5,490 nucleotides of DNA, taken from the NCBI GenBank assembly GCA_946412445.1, contig CAMKHH010000103.1, positions 1 through 5,490 on the forward strand. The letters run 5' to 3'. This stretch comes from an uncultured Eubacterium sp. GTDB lineage: Bacteria > Bacillota > Clostridia > Lachnospirales > Lachnospiraceae. The notes below the pieces were generated by a model. The model saw only the letters and a list, made by a program, of their open reading frames with translations. It was not told where the DNA came from and searched no databases. The position numbers and the translations under genes were made by a program. Positions 1-5,490 of this stretch are shown piece by piece (position 1 is the stretch's first letter; every line of letters begins with the position of its first letter).

Positions 1-25
1 TATGAGTAATATAGGTTTTTTCCAT
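1..25 (-). CDS. Possible start of a divergent gene (partial, 8 codons visible)
   Basis: On the minus strand an ATG at 25 opens a frame reading MEKTYITH that stays open to the window edge. An AAGGA ribosome-binding-like sequence (34-30) lies four bases upstream. A minus-strand promoter candidate (TTGCAA at 73-68, 17-base spacer, TATATA at 50-45) would start transcription near 38. Another in-frame possibility is the ATG at 30, which reads MKWKKPILLI in a different frame. With only eight codons visible, no family can be named, and this may simply be noncoding DNA. Confidence 0.22.
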
Positions 26-55
26 TTCATCCTTAGACAAAGTATATATATTATT

Positions 56-78
56 TTCATGCAAGACTTGCAAATGAA
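56..78. promoter_or_regulatory. Candidate operator dyad overlapping the operon's -35 box
   Basis: Positions 60-72 read TGCAAG-A-CTTGCA, a perfect 13-base inverted repeat with six-base arms around a central A. Outer arms TTCAT (56-60) and ATGAA (74-78) are also complementary, offset by two bases on the right. The dyad covers the -35 hexamer at 68-73, so a bound protein would block the promoter. An odd-length centre is common for operators of FadR-type GntR regulators, and one is encoded at the far end of this operon. The half-sites do not match the usual GT...AC core of that family, so which protein binds is inference. Confidence 0.5.
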
Positions 79-96
79 TATAAGTAGTGATATATT
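68..96 (+). promoter_or_regulatory. Sigma-A type promoter of the four-gene operon
   Basis: A -35 hexamer TTGCAA (68-73) is followed by a 17-base spacer and a -10 hexamer TATATT (91-96). A TG dinucleotide at 88-89 lies one base upstream of the -10 box, giving an extended -10 element. The predicted start point is around 102-104, leaving an untranslated leader of about 40 bases before the ATG at 144. The region is very AT-rich, so chance matches are easy, but spacing, extended -10 and the overlapping dyad agree. Confidence 0.55.
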
Positions 97-113
97 AATG
101 TGGCAATAATATA
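91..113. repeat. AT-rich inverted repeat spanning the -10 box and start point
   Basis: TATATTA (91-97) and TAATATA (107-113) are perfectly complementary seven-base arms separated by nine bases. The left arm contains the -10 hexamer and the right arm lies just past the predicted start point. It could be a second operator half-site pair or a weak leader hairpin. All arm bases are A or T in an AT-rich background, so chance is a real alternative. Confidence 0.25.
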
Positions 114-143
114 TTTATTACGAGGAAAAGACGGGAGAAGATT

Positions 144-1160
144 ATGAGAGCAATAAATTTAAAAGCACCAAAGGATGTGAAACTGGTTGAAATTGACAAA
201 CCCACAGTAAGAAAGGGAGATGCACTTATCAAGATAAAGTCTGCAGGTATTTGCGGAAGTGATATCGGTGCATACAGAGGTACAAACCCCTTGGTTACAT
301 ATCCCAGAATTTTGGGACATGAGTTGGCGGGGGAAATTCTGTCTGTACCCGAAGGTAACAAGAAAGGACTGAAGGTTGGCGACCATGTCATCGTGGATCC
401 CTATTTATATTGCGGAGAATGCTACCCCTGTTCCATAGGGAGAACGAATTGCTGCACAGATTTAAGAGTGCTGGGTGTACATACAGAGGGTGGAATGTCA
501 GATTATCTGGCGCATCCTGCGGATATGCTGTGGAAGCTTCCGGATGATATGCCCTGGGACATAGCACCGCTTGCAGAGCCTCTCACGATCGCCTTACATG
601 GCATACACAGGGGCGGATTAAAGGCAGGTGAACATGTAGCAATCATAGGTGCCGGTCCTATAGGTGTTCTGGCAGCGATGTCTGCACTTGCCTATGGCGC
701 AGAGCCGATTTTGATTGATGTTGTGGATGAGCGCCTTGAATTTGCAAAGACCGTAGGTGTCAGATATACCATTAATTCTGTAAAAAGTGATTTAGTATCA
801 AAAGTTTCGGAATACACGAAAGACAGAATGGCTGAGCAGGTAATGGAGTGCTCTGGTGCGAATGCGGCGATTGCATCTTGTCTGGACATTGTATCCAATG
901 CAGGAAGAATTACTCTGACGGGATGGCCAAAGTCGGCAACACCGCTGCATACAGATGTTATTACCAAAAAAGAGGTTGATATCCGAGGAGCAAGAACCAG
1001 TGCAAATGAATTCGAAGAGGCCATTGACTTAATCTACCGTAACGGGGTGGATGTGCGAAAGCTTCTTACGAAGGTAATTACATTGGAGAAAACGCCTGCT
1101 ATTATAAGAGATCTGGATGAAAATCCGGGTAACTATATGAAAGTTAACATCATGCTATGA
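144..1160 (+). CDS. Zinc-dependent MDR dehydrogenase, hexonate/polyol 5-dehydrogenase-like
   Basis: This 338-residue medium-chain dehydrogenase/reductase probably oxidises a secondary alcohol of a sugar acid or polyol with NAD+ in the cytoplasm. The N-terminal GroES-like domain shows catalytic zinc ligands C37 (GICGSD), H59-E60 (GHE) and E145 (AEP). Structural zinc cysteines C90, C93, C96 and C104 are all present. The Rossmann domain has GAGPIG at 169-174, and D192 ends the second beta strand, which favours NAD+ over NADP+. The CYPCSIGRTNCC segment followed by VLGVHTEGG resembles the L-galactonate 5-dehydrogenase/RspB branch. L-idonate 5-dehydrogenase and sorbitol dehydrogenase are relatives of similar length. 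The start at 144 has GGGAGA (133-138) five bases upstream. It is the first gene of the operon, directly behind the promoter. Family assignment is firm; the substrate is inferred from the sugar-acid neighbours. Confidence 0.92.
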   Translation: MRAINLKAPKDVKLVEIDKPTVRKGDALIKIKSAGICGSDIGAYRGTNPLVTYPRILGHELAGEILSVPEGNKKGLKVGDHVIVDPYLYCGECYPCSIGRTNCCTDLRVLGVHTEGGMSDYLAHPADMLWKLPDDMPWDIAPLAEPLTIALHGIHRGGLKAGEHVAIIGAGPIGVLAAMSALAYGAEPILIDVVDERLEFAKTVGVRYTINSVKSDLVSKVSEYTKDRMAEQVMECSGANAAIASCLDIVSNAGRITLTGWPKSATPLHTDVITKKEVDIRGARTSANEFEEAIDLIYRNGVDVRKLLTKVITLEKTPAIIRDLDENPGNYMKVNIML

Positions 1161-1187
1161 TTCAAAATGAGTTCGAATAAAGATAAC

Positions 1188-1193
1188 AGAGGG
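1188..1193 (+). promoter_or_regulatory. Ribosome binding site that fixes the start of the second gene at 1200
   Basis: AGAGGG lies six bases before the ATG at 1200. An earlier in-frame ATG at 1167 has no purine-rich site before it; its upstream sequence is the end of the previous gene and TTCAAA. The eleven residues added by the earlier start are polar and come before MKILITP, which is where this family normally begins. Confidence 0.75.
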
Positions 1194-1199
1194 AATGCT

Positions 1200-2144
1200 A
1201 TGAAGATATTGATCACTCCAACATCCCTGCAAAACAATCCAAAAGTATTGAAAAGATTAGAAGCTGCCTCGTTGGAACCGGTGTTTAATCCAAAAGGAAG
1301 ACCGTTAGAAGAAGAGGAGCTCATTCCTTTATTAAAGGAGTGTGATGGATATATTGCAGGGCTGGATTATATTACAGACAAGGTTTTAAGAGAGTGCAGA
1401 AATCTGCGGGTGATATCAAGATATGGAGCAGGCTATGACCGCGTAGACATGGAAGCAGCAAAAAAATATGGAATTACAGTTACAAATACCCCGGGGGTTA
1501 ATGCACAGGCGGTGGGGGAACTGGCACTGACACTTATGTTTAGTGTAGCCCGTAAGGTTCCATATCTGGATCAGCAGACAAAAAAAGGGGAATGGACACG
1601 TGCTGACGGAATAGAAATGAAAGGAAAAACTCTTGGGATATTAGGACTTGGTGCAATCGGAAAAGTATTGGCAGAGTGTGCAGGCGGGTGTGGGATGAGC
1701 GTCTTGGCATATGATCCCTATATAGATGAGGCTTATTGCAAAAAGTGCGGAATCCTATCGGTTGATATGGAAGAAATATTAAGCGCTTCTGACATAATAA
1801 GCATCCATATGCCTTTGACGCATGATACAAAACATTTGATAGACAGTAAAGCAATAGGGAAGATGAAAGTGGGAGTTATTATAATTAATACCTCCAGAGG
1901 CGGGATTATCGATGAAAACGCAGTACTTCAGGCACTTGAAAAAGGGAAAATCGGAGGTTTGGGGTTAGATGCATTTGAACAGGAACCGCCCGGAAATTCC
2001 CCCTTATTTTTATTCTCCAATGTGGTAGCTACACCTCATACGGGGGCTCATACGAAAGAGGCTACAGAGGGAATGGCAAAAAGTGCAGTGGATAACCTGC
2101 TTGCAGTTTTAGCGGGTAAACACTGTGATCATATTGTAAGCTGA
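1200..2144 (+). CDS. D-isomer-specific 2-hydroxyacid dehydrogenase (short PGDH-like form)
   Basis: This 314-residue NAD-dependent enzyme interconverts a 2-keto acid and a D-2-hydroxy acid. The substrate-domain motif RYGAGYDRVD is at 74-83. The cofactor domain has GLGAIG at 149-154 and D172 in AYDPY, which favours NAD(H). The catalytic triad is complete: R233 in NTSRGG, E262 in FEQEPP and H280 in ATPHTGAH. There is no C-terminal ACT or regulatory domain, so it lacks the serine-feedback architecture of long phosphoglycerate dehydrogenases. Databases would probably label it phosphoglycerate dehydrogenase. Its place between a sugar dehydrogenase and a sugar-acid kinase argues for a catabolic 2-keto-acid reductase, for example of the 2-ketogluconate or glyoxylate/hydroxypyruvate reductase kind. 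It begins 39 bases after the previous stop. The start at 1200 is chosen over 1167 on ribosome-binding evidence. Family is sure; substrate is inferred. Confidence 0.92.
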   Translation: MKILITPTSLQNNPKVLKRLEAASLEPVFNPKGRPLEEEELIPLLKECDGYIAGLDYITDKVLRECRNLRVISRYGAGYDRVDMEAAKKYGITVTNTPGVNAQAVGELALTLMFSVARKVPYLDQQTKKGEWTRADGIEMKGKTLGILGLGAIGKVLAECAGGCGMSVLAYDPYIDEAYCKKCGILSVDMEEILSASDIISIHMPLTHDTKHLIDSKAIGKMKVGVIIINTSRGGIIDENAVLQALEKGKIGGLGLDAFEQEPPGNSPLFLFSNVVATPHTGAHTKEATEGMAKSAVDNLLAVLAGKHCDHIVS

Positions 2145-2157
2145 CCGAAAAAAGGAT

Positions 2158-2166
2158 GAGGGGGTG
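2158..2166 (+). promoter_or_regulatory. Ribosome binding site of the FGGY kinase gene
   Basis: GAGGGGGTG ends eight bases before the ATG at 2175. A second purine run, GAAAGGA (2166-2172), is only two bases from the start and is too close to act well. The first site supports the start giving MLVLAIESS, where FGGY kinases normally begin. Confidence 0.6.
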
Positions 2167-2174
2167 AAAGGATT

Positions 2175-3593
2175 ATGTTAGTTTTAGCAATCGAATCCAG
2201 CACAAGTACGGCAAAAGCTATCCTGTATGATACGGAAAAGGGAATTGTAAAATCCAGTAAGCAGGCATATGAAAAGGAGATAGAGGCCGAGGGAGAAACA
2301 AACGCAGAGGGTGTTTTTCAGTTGAGCATGAATATTGCAAGAGATATTGCCGAGGGAGAAAAAGTAGAGGCTGTTTCTTTATGTGGAACATGGCATGGTT
2401 TATGCGCCTGCGATAAGAGCATGAAGCCGATATCTCCAATCTATTCCTGGAACTTTACAAAGACAGCATCTATCTGTAATCGGATAAGAAAGGATGAAGA
2501 AGCAAAGCATACGATTTATCATAACACCGGCTGTATGCCTCATGTCACATATCCCAGACATGCGATACAGTATATGGAACAAGAGGGAATGGATATTTCG
2601 GATAAACTGTTTATTACGCAGGGGGGCTATAATTTTTACCGGATTACAGGTGAATTTCTGGAATCGGTAAGTACCCATAGTGGTTCGGGGCTTATTAACC
2701 TGAAAGAAAAAGAATATGATGCTTACACTTTAAAAATGCTTGGAATTAAAGAGAACCAGCTGGGCAGTCTGGTGGATTATAGAGAATGCCGTCCATTAAA
2801 TGCATATGGTGCAAAGCTGCTGGGAATTCCGGAAGGAATTCCTGTAGTACCGGCGCACCCGGATGGCGCATTAAACCAAATTGGAAATCATGCCGGAAGA
2901 CCAGGAACCATGACGATTTCTATTGGCACCAGCGGCGCACTTCGCATGGCTTCCCCTAAGCCGATATTACCAAAAGAGAATCAGCTTTGGTGCTATTGTG
3001 GAGCCGAAAACTGGATTGCGGGTGCGGCAATCGCCGGTGCGTGTAACTGCATTGACTGGTTTAAAGAGAAACTATGTGAAGGCAGAGTTACCTATGAAGA
3101 GTTGGAAAGTAAGACGGGTAAAAATCCGAAGCTGCCTGTTTTTCTACCTTTTCTATATGGGGAAAGATGTCCGGGCTGGAATGATCTGAAAAGGGGAGGA
3201 TTTTCGTTTCTAGATGAATCTCATGGAAGAAAAGAGCTGTATCAGGCAGTACAGATGGGAATTCTTTATAATCTGTACCAGTGTTATGAGGTGATTTGTC
3301 AGGAGTATGAAGAACCAAAACAGATTGTTGTGTCAGGAGGGATAACGAATTCAAAATACTGGACACAAATGCTGTCTGATATCTTTCAAAAAGAAATTCA
3401 TATTTCGCCGTTTAGGGACGCTTCATCTTTAGGGGCTGTTGCTTTAGCGCTATATGCATGTGGGAAATTAAAAGACATAAATGATTTCAGGATGGAAGAA
3501 GGACCGGATACCGTTATACAACCGCAGAACGACGAGGCAGGATATTATCATTTCTATTATGAAAAATATCTGGAAGCATATCATCTAAGATGA
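2175..3593 (+). CDS. FGGY-family carbohydrate kinase, gluconokinase-like
   Basis: This 472-residue cytoplasmic ATP-dependent kinase is expected to phosphorylate a sugar, sugar acid or polyol. The N-terminal phosphate-binding motif reads AIESSTSTAK (5-14), with Glu7 where most FGGY kinases have Asp. TGCMPH (118-123) followed by VTYP resembles the TGxPxHPMYP segment of gluconokinases. The likely catalytic base is D230 in HPDGALNQ, followed by IGTSGALR (250-257). GERCPGW (329-335) matches the GERAPxW of gluconokinases. MGILYNLY (361-368), SGGITNS (387-393) and the adenine-binding ASSLGA (416-421) complete the C-terminal domain. Length is close to the family norm of about 490-510, slightly short. 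It starts 30 bases after the preceding gene in the same operon. Gluconokinase-like is the best subgroup call; xylulokinase-like or another sugar-acid kinase remains possible. The context fits phosphorylation of the aldonate made by the neighbouring enzymes. Confidence 0.9.
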   Translation: MLVLAIESSTSTAKAILYDTEKGIVKSSKQAYEKEIEAEGETNAEGVFQLSMNIARDIAEGEKVEAVSLCGTWHGLCACDKSMKPISPIYSWNFTKTASICNRIRKDEEAKHTIYHNTGCMPHVTYPRHAIQYMEQEGMDISDKLFITQGGYNFYRITGEFLESVSTHSGSGLINLKEKEYDAYTLKMLGIKENQLGSLVDYRECRPLNAYGAKLLGIPEGIPVVPAHPDGALNQIGNHAGRPGTMTISIGTSGALRMASPKPILPKENQLWCYCGAENWIAGAAIAGACNCIDWFKEKLCEGRVTYEELESKTGKNPKLPVFLPFLYGERCPGWNDLKRGGFSFLDESHGRKELYQAVQMGILYNLYQCYEVICQEYEEPKQIVVSGGITNSKYWTQMLSDIFQKEIHISPFRDASSLGAVALALYACGKLKDINDFRMEEGPDTVIQPQNDEAGYYHFYYEKYLEAYHLR

Positions 3594-3614
3594 GTAACGA
3601 GAGGAAGCAGATTT

Positions 3615-4889
3615 ATGAATTTATATTTAGAGGCACAGGCAGATGCTCCGTTGACAGACGAAAATCTTCGTGAAATAATAGAAAAATCCATAGAAGGGCG
3701 CGATTTTAAAAAAGTTTTAATTATTCCTCCGGATTTTACACGCTTTCATTCGAATGCCGGATTTATAACGAATGTATATTACCATATACTAAAAGAACGA
3801 GGCTGTAAGATTGATATCCTGATCGCGCAGGGAACCCATGATGCTATATCCGAAGAACAATTTAAAGAGATGTATAAAGACATTCCCTATGAGAGGATGA
3901 TTACGCATGACTGGCAAAAGGATACAGTGGAAATAGGCTATGTACCCGGAGATTATATCGATGATATAACGGAAGGAATATGGAAACAGGATGTGCCGAT
4001 AGAAGTCAATAAGAGGGTGGTTGACCCATCTTATGATTTGATTTTATCTGTGGGGCAGGTAGTTCCTCATGAGGTAATCGGCATGGCAAACCATTCTAAG
4101 AATATCTTTGTAGGAGTGGGGGGTGATAAAATTATTAATACTTCTCACATGATTGGTGCCATGTTCGGTTTGGAGAAAATTATGGGGAAAGACCATTCAC
4201 CTGTCAGGAAAATATTTGATTATGCGTTGGAGCACTTTTTAAACAAGGCTCCAATCTTATTTGTATTAACCGTAACAACAGCAGCAAAGCAGGATATCTT
4301 TACCCATGGTATTTATATAGGGGATGAACGGTTTGTATTGGAAGAGGCAATTTTAGCAGCTCAGAAGTATAATATTGATTTCGTGGAAAGGGGAATCAAG
4401 AAGTGTGTAGTTTATCTGGATGAGAAAGAATTTCACAGTACATGGCTGGGAAATAAGGCCATATATCGCACCAGAATGGCAATACAAGATGGAGGCGATT
4501 TAATCGTGCTGGCTCCGGCTGTCAAAACCTTTGGTGAAGCCCCGGAAAATGATAAGATTATCAGAAAATATGGTTATTGCGGCAGGGAAAAAATCCTGAA
4601 GTTATTTGAAGAAAGCCAGGACTTAAAAGATAATATGGGGGCAGCGGCACACTTGATTCATGGTTCCAGTGACGGCCGTTTTAATATCACATATGCTGTA
4701 AAGGATATAAGCAGAGAGGAAATTGAAAGCGTGGGCTTTCAAGCTGCCAATTATGATGAAATGGCTAGAAGGTATGATATTGGAAAACTCAGGTACGGAT
4801 GGAATAAAATGCCTGATGGCGAAGAAATATTCTATATACCAAATCCGGCTTTAGGACTGTGGATCGATAAAAATAAATTTGCAGAATAG
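3615..4889 (+). CDS. LarA-family nickel-pincer racemase/epimerase (DUF2088)
   Basis: This 424-residue protein belongs to the lactate racemase family, which inverts the C2 hydroxyl of 2-hydroxy acids by hydride transfer on a nickel-pincer nucleotide cofactor. Its length equals that of typical LarA. D40 and R43 in PPDFTR match the LarA substrate/cofactor region, and H75 in QGTH matches catalytic H108 of the Lactobacillus plantarum enzyme. H152, K162 and H178 have the same spacing as H174, K184 (cofactor-attachment lysine) and H200 (nickel ligand). The loop before the lysine reads GMANHSK in place of the glycine-rich GFSGGxK of lactate racemases, which marks a different subgroup. Characterised family members include malate, phenyllactate and 2-hydroxyglutarate racemases and a D-gluconate 2-epimerase. 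Given the gluconokinase-like gene 21 bases upstream, an aldonate 2-epimerase is the favoured inference; lactate racemase is less likely. AGAGGA (3600-3605) lies nine bases before the start. Cofactor-building genes are not in this window. Confidence 0.88.
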   Translation: MNLYLEAQADAPLTDENLREIIEKSIEGRDFKKVLIIPPDFTRFHSNAGFITNVYYHILKERGCKIDILIAQGTHDAISEEQFKEMYKDIPYERMITHDWQKDTVEIGYVPGDYIDDITEGIWKQDVPIEVNKRVVDPSYDLILSVGQVVPHEVIGMANHSKNIFVGVGGDKIINTSHMIGAMFGLEKIMGKDHSPVRKIFDYALEHFLNKAPILFVLTVTTAAKQDIFTHGIYIGDERFVLEEAILAAQKYNIDFVERGIKKCVVYLDEKEFHSTWLGNKAIYRTRMAIQDGGDLIVLAPAVKTFGEAPENDKIIRKYGYCGREKILKLFEESQDLKDNMGAAAHLIHGSSDGRFNITYAVKDISREEIESVGFQAANYDEMARRYDIGKLRYGWNKMPDGEEIFYIPNPALGLWIDKNKFAE

Positions 4890-4891
4890 TA

Positions 4892-4938
4892 TTAAGGGTT
4901 ATGGCCTGGAAAATATACTCCGGTGCGATAGCCCTTAA
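4892..4938. terminator. Inverted repeat between convergent genes, probable bidirectional terminator
   Basis: Positions 4892-4902 pair with 4928-4938 to form an 11-bp stem (TTAAGGGTTAT with ATAGCCCTTAA, one G-U pair). The 25-base loop may hold a further four-pair stem (4906-4909 with 4920-4923). It fills the 50-base gap between the stop at 4889 and the stop of the minus-strand regulator at 4942-4940. Neither strand shows a clear U-run after the stem, so it is not a textbook intrinsic terminator. Position between two convergent stops is the main argument. Confidence 0.55.
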
Positions 4939-4939
4939 G

Positions 4940-5490
4940 TCATTTCAGATAATATTCCGGAAATTTTTCTTTCAGCTCAGACTGATCTGAAAGGGCGGTA
5001 ATGATATGATTGCCCATTGCCCTTCTGGCTATATCTTCATTTCCAGCTTCTAAAGCCTCGCATATAGCAGTATGTTCCTTGAGCACACGCTGTTCGATGT
5101 TAATGCGATAGCTAAGTATTCTTTGCCGGTCAAAATGGGGGAGTACGGACTGCATTGTGCTGTATATGAATTCCATATTACAGATATTGTAGATTTCTTT
5201 ATGGAAGGCATTGTCAAGACTTAAAAACTTTTCTGCATTTTCCCTGGGGCCGTGTGGCATATAGTCTTTTTGAAGCGTGATGGTATCATACAAATTATCT
5301 AAATTGCTTTGGGTAATCAGCTTGCAGCTTCTTGCGGCAAGTTCCGCTTCTACTGATTGTCTCATAATGCAGACCTGTTTTATAATATGAGCATTCATAT
5401 AGGATACGTATAAGCCCTTTTGGGGATAGCTGTCAATTAGCTTTTGATTGACGAGAGTGAGTACCGCTTCTCTGACAGGGGTCCTGCTGA
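4940..5490 (-). CDS. GntR-family transcriptional regulator, FadR/FCD subfamily (5' end outside window)
   Basis: The frame is open from the stop at 4942-4940 to the right window edge, giving 182 complete residues. The first visible residues, SRTPVREAV, are the recognition-helix signature of GntR regulators, followed by the winged part (LIDSYPQKGLYV). The ATG at 5398 is therefore internal. About 40 N-terminal residues are missing. The C-terminal FCD domain has the metal-site residues D92 and H96 (in LDNAFH), H139 (in KEHTAI) and H161 (in MGNHI), numbered from the first visible Ser. Metal-binding FCD regulators usually respond to small carboxylates. It faces the operon tail to tail and most likely represses it, with the dyad at 56-78 as the candidate target. 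Effector identity is unknown; a sugar acid or phosphorylated sugar acid fits the neighbours. Confidence 0.9.
   Translation of the reverse strand, partial: SRTPVREAVLTLVNQKLIDSYPQKGLYVSYMNAHIIKQVCIMRQSVEAELAARSCKLITQSNLDNLYDTITLQKDYMPHGPRENAEKFLSLDNAFHKEIYNICNMEFIYSTMQSVLPHFDRQRILSYRINIEQRVLKEHTAICEALEAGNEDIARRAMGNHIITALSDQSELKEKFPEYYLK

Noticed and set aside
56..78. Catabolite-response (cre) site for CcpA
   Set aside because: The dyad is odd-length and lacks the central CG of cre sites, so CcpA is a poor match.
2..109. A 35-codon plus-strand frame starting at the ATG at 2
   Set aside because: It runs through the promoter and operator dyad, has no visible ribosome binding site and encodes an uninformative sequence, so it is probably chance.
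1167..1199. Longer N-terminus of the 2-hydroxyacid dehydrogenase from the ATG at 1167
   Set aside because: It has no ribosome binding site, and the family N-terminus begins at the ATG at 1200, which has AGAGGG six bases upstream.
1200..2144. Serine-biosynthesis phosphoglycerate dehydrogenase (serA)
   Set aside because: Family motifs match, but it is short without an ACT domain and lies in a sugar-acid operon with no serine genes, so the biosynthetic name is not supported.
2823..2842. Repeated palindrome GGAATTCC at 2823-2830 and 2835-2842
   Set aside because: It lies inside the kinase gene and follows from the coded repeat GIPEGIP; no sign of a separate element.
2923..3189. 88-codon overlapping plus-strand frame within the kinase gene
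   Set aside because: It lies wholly inside a well-supported FGGY gene in another frame and resembles nothing recognisable.
4940..5398. Regulator read as a complete 152-residue protein starting at 5398
   Set aside because: The same frame continues to the window edge and encodes the GntR helix-turn-helix motif SRTPVREA, so the ATG at 5398 is internal.

Overview
This window is an AT-rich, gram-positive type segment. It shows strong purine-rich ribosome binding sites, short intergenic gaps and Firmicutes-like protein sequences. It most resembles a Clostridia genome, possibly Lachnospiraceae, but that placement comes from general sequence character and not from a marker gene.

Layout. Positions 1-143 are a short AT-rich control region. 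It holds a good sigma-A type promoter and a perfect odd-centred dyad overlapping its -35 box, and possibly the first codons of a divergent gene at the left edge. Positions 144-4889 are four closely spaced genes on the + strand with gaps of 39, 30 and 21 bases, almost certainly one operon. They encode a zinc-dependent MDR dehydrogenase, a D-2-hydroxyacid dehydrogenase, an FGGY kinase of gluconokinase-like type and a LarA-family nickel-pincer racemase/epimerase homologue. A 50-base gap containing an 11-bp-stem inverted repeat separates the operon from a convergent GntR/FadR-type regulator on the - strand. The regulator carries an FCD ligand domain and runs off the right edge without its N-terminus.

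How the genes may work together. The MDR protein resembles enzymes that oxidise the C5 hydroxyl of hexonates (L-idonate or L-galactonate 5-dehydrogenases). D-2-hydroxyacid dehydrogenases of this short form include 2-ketogluconate reductases. The kinase resembles gluconokinases, and the LarA family includes a D-gluconate 2-epimerase. FCD regulators usually sense small carboxylic acids. Taken together, the best inference is a catabolic module for a sugar acid (aldonate or keto-aldonate). In it, stereocentres at C2 and C5 would be adjusted by two NAD(H) dehydrogenases and a nickel-dependent epimerase before phosphorylation. The exact substrate cannot be read from the sequence. No transporter, downstream aldolase or dehydratase, or nickel-pincer cofactor gene (larB, larC, larE) lies in the window.
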